A stretch of DNA of 64,000 nucleotides from Gordonia phthalatica (GTDB lineage Bacteria; Actinomycetota; Actinomycetes; Mycobacteriales; Mycobacteriaceae): the NCBI RefSeq assembly GCF_001305675.1, contig NZ_CP011853.1, forward strand, positions 806,001 through 870,000, written 5' to 3'. The notes beneath the pieces are model-generated. The model was not told the origin of the DNA. It ran no database searches and worked only from the letters and a program-made list of their open reading frames with translations. Position 1 is the first letter of the stretch. Every line of letters begins with the position of its first letter. This document shows positions 33,697-42,164 of the stretch, piece after piece. The position numbers were made by a program, and so were the translations under genes.

Positions 33697-34332
33697 TCAG
33701 CAGGTCGCCCGCTCGTCGGTGACCGTCGTCGCTTGCGCCGCGATGTCGCCGGCGACGGCGCGGTCGACGCGCATCACGCGGGCGAACCACTGGATCAGCG
33801 GGCCGACGCCGAACGCGTACAGCACTGTGCCGACGCCGAAGGTGCCGCCGAGGAAGAAACCGATCACCACGACCGCCACCTCCAGGACGGTGCGGACCAC
33901 CCGGACCGACCACCCGGTGCGGGCGACGAGGCCGGTCATCAGGCCGTCGCGCGGGCCGGGACCCAGGCGGGCGCCGATGTAGAGGGCTGTCGCGAAGGCG
34001 TTGACGACGATGCCTGCCAGCATCATCGGGATCGCGACGAGCAGCTTCGGGTGGTCGGGGAGGAATCGGCTGACGGCGTCGAACGCCAGGCCGATGACGA
34101 TCACGTTCGCGACGGTGCCGAAGCCGGGTCGCTGCCGGATCGGCAGCCACAGCAGGAGCACGACGGCGCCGACGATGATCGTGACGGTGCCGACCGACAG
34201 ACCGACGTGCTCGGCCAGGCCCTGGTGCAGCACGTCCCACGGGATGTTGCCCAGCCCGGCGTGCAGGATCATCGCCATCGAGACGCCGTAGAGGACCAGG
34301 CCGACGCCGAGCGCCAGAAGTCGTGTGAACAT
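33697..34332 (-). CDS. yczE: YczE-family membrane protein
   Basis: 211 residues with five to six membrane segments. It matches the YczE/YyaS type: LGVGLVLYGVSMAMILHAGLGNIPWDVL, GARLGPGPRDGLMTGLV and the RMVRT-like loop are typical positions. It is probably a transporter, with an unproven link to vitamin B6 or an amine. It is divergent from a MocR/PdxR-type regulator, a pairing known from yczR-yczE loci. ATG 34332 follows CACAGT by 6 nt. Confidence 0.82.
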   Translation of the reverse strand: MFTRLLALGVGLVLYGVSMAMILHAGLGNIPWDVLHQGLAEHVGLSVGTVTIIVGAVVLLLWLPIRQRPGFGTVANVIVIGLAFDAVSRFLPDHPKLLVAIPMMLAGIVVNAFATALYIGARLGPGPRDGLMTGLVARTGWSVRVVRTVLEVAVVVIGFFLGGTFGVGTVLYAFGVGPLIQWFARVMRVDRAVAGDIAAQATTVTDERATC

Positions 34333-34392
34333 GCTTCCACTGTGGCGAAAACTGGTACTGGAATCCATAGCCAGTTGTGAAACACTGGACTC
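34333..34392. promoter_or_regulatory. yczE/mocR divergent control region
   Basis: 60 bp between start codons. Two leaderless-type -10 boxes are present: CACAGT (minus, 34339-34344) and AACACT (plus, 34381-34386). ACTGG occurs three times in the same direction (34351, 34357, 34384) and once inverted as CCAGT (34371). These are likely binding sites of the adjacent MocR regulator. Confidence 0.5.
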
Positions 34393-35856
34393 ATGGTGAC
34401 TCCGACCGGCGTGATCGGTGCCGCAGCTCTCGCCCGACATCTCGGTGCCTGGCGCCCAGCGGGACCGCAGCCCTCGTATCGGGCGCTGGCCGACGCCCTG
34501 CGCGTCTTGGTTCTGGACGGCCGCGTCCCCGTCGGCACCGGCCTGCCGAGCGAACGCACCCTTGCCGCGGCGCTCGACGTCTCGCGCACCACCGTCGCGG
34601 GCGCGTACGCCGCGCTCCGCGAGAGCGGGCACCTGTTGTCCCGTCAGGGTGCGCGCAGCGTCCTGCGGCTCCCGGTCCAGGTGCCCGCCGAACCCGTCGA
34701 TCTCGGGGCAGAGGGCGACATGATCAAGCTGAACATCGCGGCCCCCGCCGCCCCGGTGCAGATCGTGCACGACGGCTACCGGCACGCGCTCGAGTGTGCG
34801 CCCGGGTATCTCACCGGCTCGGGCCTGTACCCGAACGGACTCCGCGCCCTCACCGAGACCATCGCCGACCGCTACACCGAACGCGGCCTGCCGACGACCG
34901 CCGATCAGATCCTGGTGACGTCCGGCGCCCAGCACGCGCTGCGGCTGGTGCTGGACATCCGCGTCTCACCCGGCGACCGCGTTCTGCTGGAGCAGCCCAC
35001 CCACCACGGCACCATCCTCGCGCTGGCCCGCCACCGCGCCCGCGCCGTCACCATCGGCCTGCACCCCGAGCACGGATGGGACCTCGACCAGCTGGAATCG
35101 ACGGTGCGGCTGCAGCGGCCCGCGCTGATCTTCGTCATCCCCGACTTCCACAACCCGACCGGACTCCTGCTCGACGAGGCCGGTCGCATCCGCCTCGGGG
35201 AGATCTCGGCCCGCTACCGGGTGCCGGTGGTGGTCGACGAGACGATGGTGGAACTGGGACTCGACGTCGCCGCGCCGCCCCCGGTGGCGGCGTTCGCTCC
35301 GCGCGGCGCGGAGATCATCACCCTCGGTTCGGCGAGCAAGACGGTGTGGCCCGGTCTGCGGGTCGGGTGGATCCGCGTCGACGGCCGACCCGACACCTAC
35401 GCGCTGGCCCGGTACGAGTCGGACCTCGGCGGCGCGGTGTTCGAACAGTTCGCCGCGCAGTACGCGCTCAGCCACCTCGACGACTTCCTGCCGGCCCGGC
35501 GCGACGCCCTCCGCCTGCAGCGGGCCGTCGCACTGGAGGCCGTCGACGAGCACCTGCCCGGAGCCGTCCCGGTCCGCGGGGTCGGCGGCCTGTGCCTGTG
35601 GGTGTGCCTGCCGCGACCGGTCGCCACCGCCACGGCGGCCGCCGCGGCCGAGCTCGGCGTGCGGCTGATCCCCGGCGGCTCGTTCGGCCCGCACGGTGGC
35701 TTCGACAGCCACCTCCGCATCCCGTACACGCTCGACCCCGAGACCCTGGCGGCCGGGATCGACCTCGTCGGACAGGCCTACCGCCGAGCGATCGGCGACG
35801 AACCGTGCACGCGGCCCGCCGACGCCCAGGCACTGCCGGATCGGCTGGTGGTGTGA
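34393..35856 (+). CDS. MocR/PdxR-type regulator (GntR HTH fused to aminotransferase)
   Basis: 487 residues. An N-terminal GntR winged helix (about residues 25-95: PSYRALADALRVLVLDGRVP, LPSERTLAAALDVSRTTVAGAYAAL in pattern) is fused to a fold-type I aminotransferase domain with PDFHNPTG (about residue 255) and the PLP lysine in LGSASKTVWPGLRVGW (about residue 317). Such proteins sense PLP or an amine adduct and control pdx genes or adjacent membrane transporters. It is divergent from yczE and followed by pdxH. This context suggests control of vitamin B6 homeostasis. Confidence 0.9.
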   Translation: MVTPTGVIGAAALARHLGAWRPAGPQPSYRALADALRVLVLDGRVPVGTGLPSERTLAAALDVSRTTVAGAYAALRESGHLLSRQGARSVLRLPVQVPAEPVDLGAEGDMIKLNIAAPAAPVQIVHDGYRHALECAPGYLTGSGLYPNGLRALTETIADRYTERGLPTTADQILVTSGAQHALRLVLDIRVSPGDRVLLEQPTHHGTILALARHRARAVTIGLHPEHGWDLDQLESTVRLQRPALIFVIPDFHNPTGLLLDEAGRIRLGEISARYRVPVVVDETMVELGLDVAAPPPVAAFAPRGAEIITLGSASKTVWPGLRVGWIRVDGRPDTYALARYESDLGGAVFEQFAAQYALSHLDDFLPARRDALRLQRAVALEAVDEHLPGAVPVRGVGGLCLWVCLPRPVATATAAAAAELGVRLIPGGSFGPHGGFDSHLRIPYTLDPETLAAGIDLVGQAYRRAIGDEPCTRPADAQALPDRLVV

Positions 35857-35867
35857 GCGAAAGTAAT

Positions 35868-36581
35868 ATGCAGGACGTGAAAAAGCTGGTAGACCTGCCC
35901 AGTATGCGAGTCGGATACGGTGCCGCAGACGGGGACGATGCGGCCGGCGCCGACGGATTGGCGGCCAACCTCGATCCGTCGTGGCTGATCGGCGATCCGC
36001 CGTGGCTCGGCCTGTTCGAAGCGTGGCTGGCGGAGGCCGTCGTCGCGCGGATCCCCGAACCGAACGCCATGGTGGTCGGCACCGTCGACGCCGACGGACT
36101 GCCCGGCACCCGCACCGTCCTGTGCAAGGGCGCCGACGAGCGCGGCATCGTCTTCTTCACCGGCTACCACTCGCAGAAGGGGCGGGCCTTCGACGCGCAC
36201 CCCTACGCGTCGGCGACCTTTCCGTGGATCGCCCTGGAACGTCAAGTCCACATCCGCGGCCGCGTCGTCAAGGTGACGCCCGAGGAGACGGCAGCCTACT
36301 GGCACTCCCGCCCGCGCGGGTCGCAGCTCTCGGGCTACACGTCCGCGCAGTCGCAGCCGATCGGGTCGCGCGCCGAGTTGGAGGCCGCCGCCGCAGCCAC
36401 CGCCGAGCGCTTCGGCGGACGCGACTCCGACGAGCCGGTGCCGGTCCCGGACGACTGGGGCGGCTACCGCATCGAGCCGGAGGTCGTCGAGTTCTGGCAG
36501 GGTCGCGCCAATCGGCTGCACAACCGGGCCCGCGCGGTGCGCACCGCCGACGGCTGGACTCTGGAACGGCTCCAGCCCTAG
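35868..36581 (+). CDS. pdxH: Pyridoxamine 5'-phosphate oxidase
   Basis: 237 residues. FMN enzyme making pyridoxal 5'-phosphate from PNP or PMP. Typical order: PNAMVVGTVDADGLPGTRTVL, FTGYHSQKGRAFDAHPYASATFPW, QVHIRGRVVKV, SRPRGSQLSGYTSAQSQPI, and the C-terminal VVEFWQGRANRLHNR (each read in pieces at about residues 65, 95, 125, 145 and 205). ATG 35868 is used. GTG 35853 overlaps the regulator stop as GTGA and is an alternative, translationally coupled start. Placement after a MocR regulator and near yczE fits a B6 regulon. Confidence 0.92.
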   Translation: MQDVKKLVDLPSMRVGYGAADGDDAAGADGLAANLDPSWLIGDPPWLGLFEAWLAEAVVARIPEPNAMVVGTVDADGLPGTRTVLCKGADERGIVFFTGYHSQKGRAFDAHPYASATFPWIALERQVHIRGRVVKVTPEETAAYWHSRPRGSQLSGYTSAQSQPIGSRAELEAAAAATAERFGGRDSDEPVPVPDDWGGYRIEPEVVEFWQGRANRLHNRARAVRTADGWTLERLQP

Positions 36582-36643
36582 GCCCCCACCGACGCCACCG
36601 TCCACGGCCGCAACAGCCCACGACGGCCCTCACGAAGGCACCC

Positions 36644-37921
36644 ATGTCTCGACGCATTCTGGCCGACACGCGGCCGCTGCAGAACGTCTATTTCCGGCGT
36701 CTGTGGACCGCCAACATCGTCACCGTCATCGGTGCGCAGTTGACGATCGTCGCGGTCCCCGCCCAGATCTACGCGATCACCGGCAGCTCCGCCTACGTCG
36801 GTCTGTCCGGCGTCTTCGGCCTGGTCCCGCTGGTCGTGTTCGGCCTGTGGGGCGGTGCGCTCGCCGACACCTTCGACCGCCGCCGCATCCTGATGGTCAC
36901 CACCGTCGGCCTCATCCTCACCTCGGCCGCTTTCTGGCTGCAGGCGGCGCTGGACGTGAACAACGTGTGGCTGCTGCTGTCGATCTTCGCCGTCCAGCAG
37001 GCCTTCTTCGCCGTCAACCAGCCCACCCGGACCGCGGTGCTGCCGCGCATCCTGCCGCTGGAACGACTGCCCGCCGCCAACTCCCTGAACATGACGGTGA
37101 TGCAGGCCGGCGCCATCGCCGGACCGCTGGTCGGCGGTGCCCTGATCCCGATCCTCGGCTTCTCGACGCTGTACCTGGTCGACTCCATCTGTCTGTTCGC
37201 GACGCTGTGGGCCGTCGTCACCCTGCCTCCGCTGCCACCCGAACACGAGGAGGGCGTCGCGCCGCCGACCGCCGGTTTCCGGTCGGTGATCGACGGCCTC
37301 ATCTACCTGAAGGGGCACAAGGTGCTCCTGATGTCGTTCGTCGTCGACCTCATCGCGATGATCTTCGGCATGCCGCGCGCCCTGTTCCCGCAGATCGCGC
37401 ACGAGAGCTTCGGCGGCCCCACCGACGGCGGCGTCGCCTTCGCCATCCTGTTCATCGCGATCCCGCTCGGCGCGGTGGTCGGCGGCGTCTTCTCCGGCTG
37501 GGTGTCGAACGTGGAGCGGCAGGGCCGCGCCGTGGTGATCTGCATCCTGATCTGGGGCGCGTCGATCGCTGTCGCCGGCGCCGTCCTCGTGTTCGCGCGC
37601 GGCACCATCCTGCCGATCCTGCCGATCGTCGTCTTCGCGATGATGGTCGGCGGCGCCGCCGACATGGCCTCGGCCGCGTTCCGCCAGACCATGCTGCAGT
37701 CGGCGGGCAGCGACGATGTCCGCGGTCGCCTTCAAGGCGTGTTCATCGTGGTGGTCGCGGGCGGTCCGCGCATCGCCGACGTGACCCACGGTGCGACGGC
37801 CGCGGTGGCCGGGACCGCGGTCACCGTGGCCGGCGGCGGCATCCTGGTGGTGATCCTGACTGTCGTGGCGGCGCTGGCCGTGCCGGTGTTCTGGCGCTAC
37901 CGGGCGGCGATCGACAACTAG
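36644..37921 (+). CDS. MFS efflux transporter (EntS-like)
   Basis: 425 residues from ATG 36644 (GAAGG Shine-Dalgarno, 5 nt). About 12 membrane segments of the DHA3/EntS type: FGLWGGALADTFDRRRILM is the loop 2-3 MFS motif (about residues 68-86). A tetronasin/siderophore-exporter-like middle loop carries PPLPPEHEEG. Such proteins export drugs or siderophores. It is 62 bp downstream of pdxH, possibly in the same transcript. The substrate is unknown. Confidence 0.85.
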   Translation: MSRRILADTRPLQNVYFRRLWTANIVTVIGAQLTIVAVPAQIYAITGSSAYVGLSGVFGLVPLVVFGLWGGALADTFDRRRILMVTTVGLILTSAAFWLQAALDVNNVWLLLSIFAVQQAFFAVNQPTRTAVLPRILPLERLPAANSLNMTVMQAGAIAGPLVGGALIPILGFSTLYLVDSICLFATLWAVVTLPPLPPEHEEGVAPPTAGFRSVIDGLIYLKGHKVLLMSFVVDLIAMIFGMPRALFPQIAHESFGGPTDGGVAFAILFIAIPLGAVVGGVFSGWVSNVERQGRAVVICILIWGASIAVAGAVLVFARGTILPILPIVVFAMMVGGAADMASAAFRQTMLQSAGSDDVRGRLQGVFIVVVAGGPRIADVTHGATAAVAGTAVTVAGGGILVVILTVVAALAVPVFWRYRAAIDN

Positions 37922-37924
37922 TGC

Positions 37925-38092
37925 CCTAGGCCGTGTTGGATGAGTCCCTTTGCCTGTCTCGGCGGCCCGATGAACGCCTGGCTGCGTTGTCGTCGGTCGA
38001 CATAGCTACCGCTATGCCTCCCTCCTCCGCCTTGCCAGCCGTCCATCGGATCCACCGATCCAAGGCAGTGGACTTTCGCAACACGGCCTAGG
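37925..38092. mobile_element. 168-bp fold-back (MITE-like) intergenic element
   Basis: Perfect 14-bp terminal inverted repeats (CCTAGGCCGTGTTG at 37925-37938, complement at 38079-38092). The interior is also an imperfect palindrome (CCGATGAACGCCTGGC on the left mirrors GCCAGCCGTCCATCGG on the right), centred on CATAGCTACCGCTATG. There is no ORF. It lies between the convergent MFS and YihY genes. Target-site duplication is not evident. Confidence 0.75.
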
Positions 38093-38096
38093 CTCC

Positions 38097-39170
38097 TCAG
38101 TCGCGCGGAGGGCGCCGGATCGGTTCGGTGCGCAGCTCGGTGCCGAGCTCAGGCAGGTCCGTCGAGGGCGCGTCGAGCGGTGCCGTGTCCGTGTGGGGTG
38201 GATCGTTCGGCGGCTCGTCGAGCGGATTGCGGAAGGTGACGGCGATCTTCTGGAAGCCCTTCAGCCGCTGCATCTGCGCGTACCGGGTGTAGGCGGCGAC
38301 GTCGCCCGACAGCAGGTGCACGTTGTCGGTGAACTCGGTGAGCAGCGACCGCGGATACAGGCGGTCGACGCGGACGGCGTCGATCTCCAGGCACACCACG
38401 ATCAGCACCGCGGCCAGGTAGAGGAAGGCGATCAGACCGAGGACCACCGCGAACACACCGGTCACGTCGCGGCTGCGGGCCACGACGCGGGTGATGTAGA
38501 CGGCGCCGAAGACCTGCAGGCCCTGCCAGCCCAGGGCGGCGAGCACGGCGCCGGGCAGCACGTCGCGGACCCGGACCGGTCGTGCGGTCCCGTGGCGGAA
38601 GAGGACGACGAAGACGGCGGTTCCGAGCAACACGCCGACGTAGGGGGAGAGGGTCTGCCAGCCGTCACCGAGGTGGGTCGCCGCGATGTTGATGCCGACC
38701 AGGATGATCAGGGCCAGCCCGATCGAGACCAGCAGCGCGGCACCGCGGAGGCGGACCGTGATCGGGTTGGGGCGGGAGTTCCTGGGCACGCCCCAGATGG
38801 TGTTCATCGCGTTCTGCGTCGCGACCGAGACACCGAGGGCACCGTAGGCCGCGCCGACCAGACCGACGACGACGGTGGTGGTCCCACCTGTCAGACCTTC
38901 GGGGTCGTGGAGTTGGCTGCCGATGACCGGGATCTGTTCGAACGCGGTGTTGAGGATCTGGTCCTTCAACGCCGTGTTGTTCTGCAGCAGCCAGCCGAGG
39001 ATGGTCGTGAACAGCAGCAGCAGCGGGAACAGCGAGACGAAGGCGTAGTACGTGATCAGTGCTGCGAGGTAGCCGCCCTGATCGTCGACGTACTTGTAGA
39101 TCACCGCGAGCGGGAAACCGGCCTTCGGGTGGCGACGCTGGAAATCGTCGAAGGACGCGGCGAACGACAC
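38097..39170 (-). CDS. YihY/BrkB-family membrane protein
   Basis: 357 residues with six membrane segments. Hallmarks of the YihY/UPF0761 family: the GGYLAALITYYAFVSLFPLLLL first segment, GAAYGALGVSVATQNAMNTIWG, and a conserved HGTARPVRVRDVLPGA loop. A Pro/Asp-rich cytoplasmic tail of about 45 residues follows. Its function is unclear, since older annotations as ribonuclease BN were wrong. GTG 39170 has GAGGGGG 6 nt upstream. Its stop codon is only 4 bp from the fold-back element. Confidence 0.9.
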   Translation of the reverse strand: MSFAASFDDFQRRHPKAGFPLAVIYKYVDDQGGYLAALITYYAFVSLFPLLLLFTTILGWLLQNNTALKDQILNTAFEQIPVIGSQLHDPEGLTGGTTTVVVGLVGAAYGALGVSVATQNAMNTIWGVPRNSRPNPITVRLRGAALLVSIGLALIILVGINIAATHLGDGWQTLSPYVGVLLGTAVFVVLFRHGTARPVRVRDVLPGAVLAALGWQGLQVFGAVYITRVVARSRDVTGVFAVVLGLIAFLYLAAVLIVVCLEIDAVRVDRLYPRSLLTEFTDNVHLLSGDVAAYTRYAQMQRLKGFQKIAVTFRNPLDEPPNDPPHTDTAPLDAPSTDLPELGTELRTEPIRRPPRD

Positions 39171-39226
39171 CGAGAACCCCCTCGTCGACTCGAAGAACTA
39201 CCACCGGCGGATGTCAAGGAAAGACC

Positions 39227-40204
39227 TTACGGGGTCGGCGATTCCAGATCGCGCAAGAAGCCGGTGATCGCGTCGTTCACGGTCGCGGGCGCTTCCATCT
39301 GGACGAAGTGCCCGGCGCCGGGGACGACGAGCGTCGACCGCAGGCCGGGGACCAGGTCGGCCATCGTGGCGAGTGCCGCGCGGCCCATCATCGTCAGGAC
39401 CGGATCCTGCGCGCCGGCGATGAAGGCGGTCGGGACGGTGATCGGCAGGTCGTGGGTGTCGACGGTCTGCTCCCACACCAGGTCCTCGGCGCGGTACCAG
39501 TTGAGCCCGCCGGTGAACCCGGTGCGGGCGAACTCGTCGACGTACCGGTCGAACTCCTCGGCGCTGAGCCACGACCACGGCAGCGGCGGTGCCGCGGGCA
39601 GCACGTCCAGGTACCCGTTGCCCTCCGACGGGTGCTGCCAGCAGGAGAGATAGTCGCCGGCGCCGCCGAGCGCGTGGAAGATCTTCGCGAGGAACTCGTC
39701 CGGATTCGCGTCGAGTTCCGCGTCGGCGACTCCAGGCGTCTGGAAGTAGTGGAAGTGGATGAAATGCTTTGCCGCCATGTGCGCGAACCCTGCCGACGGG
39801 CGGATCGGCGACCGCGGGAGGCGCGGGACGCTGAACTGGATCAGTGCGCGCACACGATCGGGCGCCAGGGTCGGCAGATCCCAGGTGAGGTGTGCGCCGA
39901 AGTCGTGACCGCCGAACACCGCGCGGTCGAGGCCGAGCGTGTCGAGCAGTCCGACGAGGTCGGCGACGGTGTGCGTGCGGTCGTAGAGTCGCGAGTCCGA
40001 CGGCGCATCGGTCCCGCCGTAGCCGCGCATGTCCGGCGCGATCACCCGGTAGCCGGCCTCGGCCAGCGCACTCATCTGATGGCGCCAGCTGAACCCGAGG
40101 CCGGGGAAGCCGTGGCAAAGGACGATCGGTTCGCCGTCGCCCTGCTCGGTGATCGACATGGTGATGTCGCGGAGGTCGACGGTGCGGTGAGTGAGCGGCT
40201 GCAC
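39227..40204 (-). CDS. Alpha/beta hydrolase, epoxide hydrolase-like
   Basis: 325 residues from GTG 40204 (GAGGGTGGTC upstream). An alpha/beta-hydrolase fold with oxyanion motif HGFPG (about residue 30), nucleophile elbow GGHDFGAH (Asp nucleophile, typical of epoxide hydrolases and haloalkane dehalogenases), acid in AGAQDPVL and catalytic His in GAGHFVQMEAP. The cap domain lies between. It probably hydrolyses an epoxide. Dehalogenase activity is the main alternative. It follows the MpaB-like gene on the same strand after 58 nt, so they may form an operon. Confidence 0.87.
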   Translation of the reverse strand: MQPLTHRTVDLRDITMSITEQGDGEPIVLCHGFPGLGFSWRHQMSALAEAGYRVIAPDMRGYGGTDAPSDSRLYDRTHTVADLVGLLDTLGLDRAVFGGHDFGAHLTWDLPTLAPDRVRALIQFSVPRLPRSPIRPSAGFAHMAAKHFIHFHYFQTPGVADAELDANPDEFLAKIFHALGGAGDYLSCWQHPSEGNGYLDVLPAAPPLPWSWLSAEEFDRYVDEFARTGFTGGLNWYRAEDLVWEQTVDTHDLPITVPTAFIAGAQDPVLTMMGRAALATMADLVPGLRSTLVVPGAGHFVQMEAPATVNDAITGFLRDLESPTP

Positions 40205-40262
40205 GCCGACCACCCTCGCATGAGGCCGCACGGTGCGGCGCGCATTCAGAGGAGACGTCCCG

Positions 40263-41252
40263 CTATCGCTCCTCGTTGCTCTGCCACGGCAGGTTGGCGC
40301 GGCGGGCGGCAGTGACGGGGCAGTAGTGGATCGGGTTGTCGCGCTCGACGCCCGACGGCAGGTTTCGCGCCGGCGTCTCCAAGAGCGGGGCGTCGGCCGG
40401 GACACGGCCGGCGACGCGGTCGACGGCGTCGCGCGGTCGCGGGTGCTTCTCGTAGCGGGCGGGCACCAGGTTCATGACGAGGTTCACGACCTTGCCGAAG
40501 CGCTCGAAGCGCCGCTGGTCGGCGTCGGTCCACGACAGTTCCATCATTTCGCGGATCGGCTCGTCGTAGAGGCCGGTGGTGATCCACATGAACAGCCGTC
40601 CGACCACGGCGACCTGCCTGCGCCACAGCCACGTCGGCATCCAGCCCCGCATCCACGGCGGCGGCGGGAGCTGGGTGATGTCCAGGACGGTGCGGACGGC
40701 GGCGTGGTCGCGGAGCACGTGGCGACACATGTGGTCCCAGTACTCGAGGAATTCCTCGTAGGTGTCGGGACACGGTCGCATGCTGACGCCGTACTGGGCG
40801 TACCAGGCGCGGGACTCGTCGAACAGGGCGCGCTTGTCGGCCTCGCTGATCGGCGGACCGAAGGCCTCGGCGCATCGGATGTTGCCGTACCAGAAGGTGG
40901 CGTGCGCCCAGTAGAAGACGTCGGGGTCGAGGGCGTGGTAGCGCTCGCCGTTCTCCATCGTCCCCTTGATGGTGAGGTGGTAGTCGCGCACTTCTCGTCC
41001 GGTCGCGGGCGTCTGGTCGAAGACGACGCCGCTGATCGGATACAGCGAACGCATCAGCCGCTCCCAGCGTTCGCCGAAGAAGTCGGAGTGGTCCCAGACG
41101 CCGGCGGCGAGCTTCGGGTGCATGTTCTGCATGGAGCCCGACCACAGCCCCATGAGCATTCCGCGCCAGCTCCCGAAGTACTTCCACGTCACCGAGTCGG
41201 GGCCGGGAGCGGGAAGGTGTGGGGCCTTCGCGACCGTCTCTACCTGCGTCAT
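40263..41252 (-). CDS. Oxygenase MpaB-family protein (DUF2236)
   Basis: 329 residues. Heme-binding, oxygenase-like family (latex-clearing protein and MpaB relatives). Characteristic positions: WRGMLMGLWSGSMQNMHPKLAAG near the N-terminus, DPDVFYWAHATFWYG (about residues 108-122), and ERFGKVVNLVMNLVP in the C-terminal third. It is not secreted. The reaction is unknown; oxidation of a hydrophobic substrate is inferred. It is controlled by a strong promoter with a palindromic operator directly upstream and is followed by the epoxide-hydrolase-like gene, suggesting a small catabolic unit. Confidence 0.85.
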   Translation of the reverse strand: MTQVETVAKAPHLPAPGPDSVTWKYFGSWRGMLMGLWSGSMQNMHPKLAAGVWDHSDFFGERWERLMRSLYPISGVVFDQTPATGREVRDYHLTIKGTMENGERYHALDPDVFYWAHATFWYGNIRCAEAFGPPISEADKRALFDESRAWYAQYGVSMRPCPDTYEEFLEYWDHMCRHVLRDHAAVRTVLDITQLPPPPWMRGWMPTWLWRRQVAVVGRLFMWITTGLYDEPIREMMELSWTDADQRRFERFGKVVNLVMNLVPARYEKHPRPRDAVDRVAGRVPADAPLLETPARNLPSGVERDNPIHYCPVTAARRANLPWQSNEER

Positions 41253-41287
41253 GAGACGAACCTATGTAAGTCGTCTCAGTCTGTCAA
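41252..41287 (-). promoter_or_regulatory. Strong promoter and palindromic operator of the MpaB-type gene
   Basis: Consensus -35 TTGACA (41282-41287), 17-bp spacer and -10 TAGGTT (41259-41264), then 6 nt to the ATG. A perfect inverted repeat TGAGACGA-N11-TCGTCTCA (41252-41278) covers the -10, the start site and the ATG. This is the placement expected for a TetR-type repressor site. No tetR gene is adjacent. Confidence 0.75.
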
Positions 41288-41297
41288 TCGGTCTGAG

Positions 41298-42164
41298 TCA
41301 GCGGAGGCGCAGCCGGACGACGTCGCCCGCGGTCAATTGCGCTGCGCGCCAGACCGACTCCGGATTCAAGACCGCGACCACCGGGTAGCCGCCCGTCACC
41401 GGGTGGTCGGCCAGGAAGATCACCGGCTGACCGCTCGGCGGGATCTGCACGCCGCCCAACGGGACGCCTTCGCTGCGCAGCTCGGGGAGGTCGTCGCGGT
41501 GGCGGGGGAGGGGGGCGGCGTCGGTCCGGTCGAGGCGCAGGCCCACCCGGTTGCTCGCCGGCGTCACCGTCCACCGGCCGACGGCGAGGACGCCGACGTC
41601 GACCAGGCGATCGTCGCGCGGACCGGGGTCGGCGATCAGATCCACGAGGTCGGGAACCGCCCCGGCCGGTGCGAACGTGGTGGCGGGCCAGACGTCGGCG
41701 TCGGTGCCGACCGCCAGGACGTCACCGTTCCGCAGCGGCGCCGGACCCAGCCCGGACAACGTGTCGGTGGAGCGGGAGTCGAGTTCCGCGGGGGCGTCAA
41801 AACCCCCGCGGACCGCGACGTAGTTCCGGCAGCCGCGCGGCGGGGTGGACACCTCGATCAGGTCGCCGTCGGACACGGGCACCGCGCCGTGGCTGCCGAC
41901 GTCTTTGCCGCCCACCCGCACCCGGACGGCGGGGCCGGTGACGGCGATCAGCAGTCGGCCCGTCGCGCGCGCCGACCACCCGCCGAGGGTCACCTCGACG
42001 GCCGCAGCGCCCTCCGCGTTACCGACGAGGCGGTTGGCCTGCCGGAGTGCGGGCAGGTCGGCGGCGCCCGACCGCGGCACCCCGAGGTGCGCGAAGCCGG
42101 GGCGGCCGAGGTCCTGGAATGTGGCCAGCGGTCCGGTGCTCACCACGGTGAGCGACGCGCTCAC
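41298..42164 (-). CDS. pxpC: 5-oxoprolinase subunit C (biotin-dependent carboxylase-like family)
   Basis: 288 residues from GTG 42164, which overlaps the pxpB stop as GTGA. AHS2-type domain: GPLATFQDLGRPGFAHLGVPRSGAAD at the N-terminus is diagnostic. It is followed by NRLVGN, GCRNYVAVRGGFD, and the C-terminal GYPVVAVLNPESVWRAAQL. With PxpA and PxpB it cleaves 5-oxoproline to glutamate using ATP. No pxpA gene lies in this window. Urea-carboxylase-related activities are the alternative. Confidence 0.9.
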   Translation of the reverse strand: MSASLTVVSTGPLATFQDLGRPGFAHLGVPRSGAADLPALRQANRLVGNAEGAAAVEVTLGGWSARATGRLLIAVTGPAVRVRVGGKDVGSHGAVPVSDGDLIEVSTPPRGCRNYVAVRGGFDAPAELDSRSTDTLSGLGPAPLRNGDVLAVGTDADVWPATTFAPAGAVPDLVDLIADPGPRDDRLVDVGVLAVGRWTVTPASNRVGLRLDRTDAAPLPRHRDDLPELRSEGVPLGGVQIPPSGQPVIFLADHPVTGGYPVVAVLNPESVWRAAQLTAGDVVRLRLR

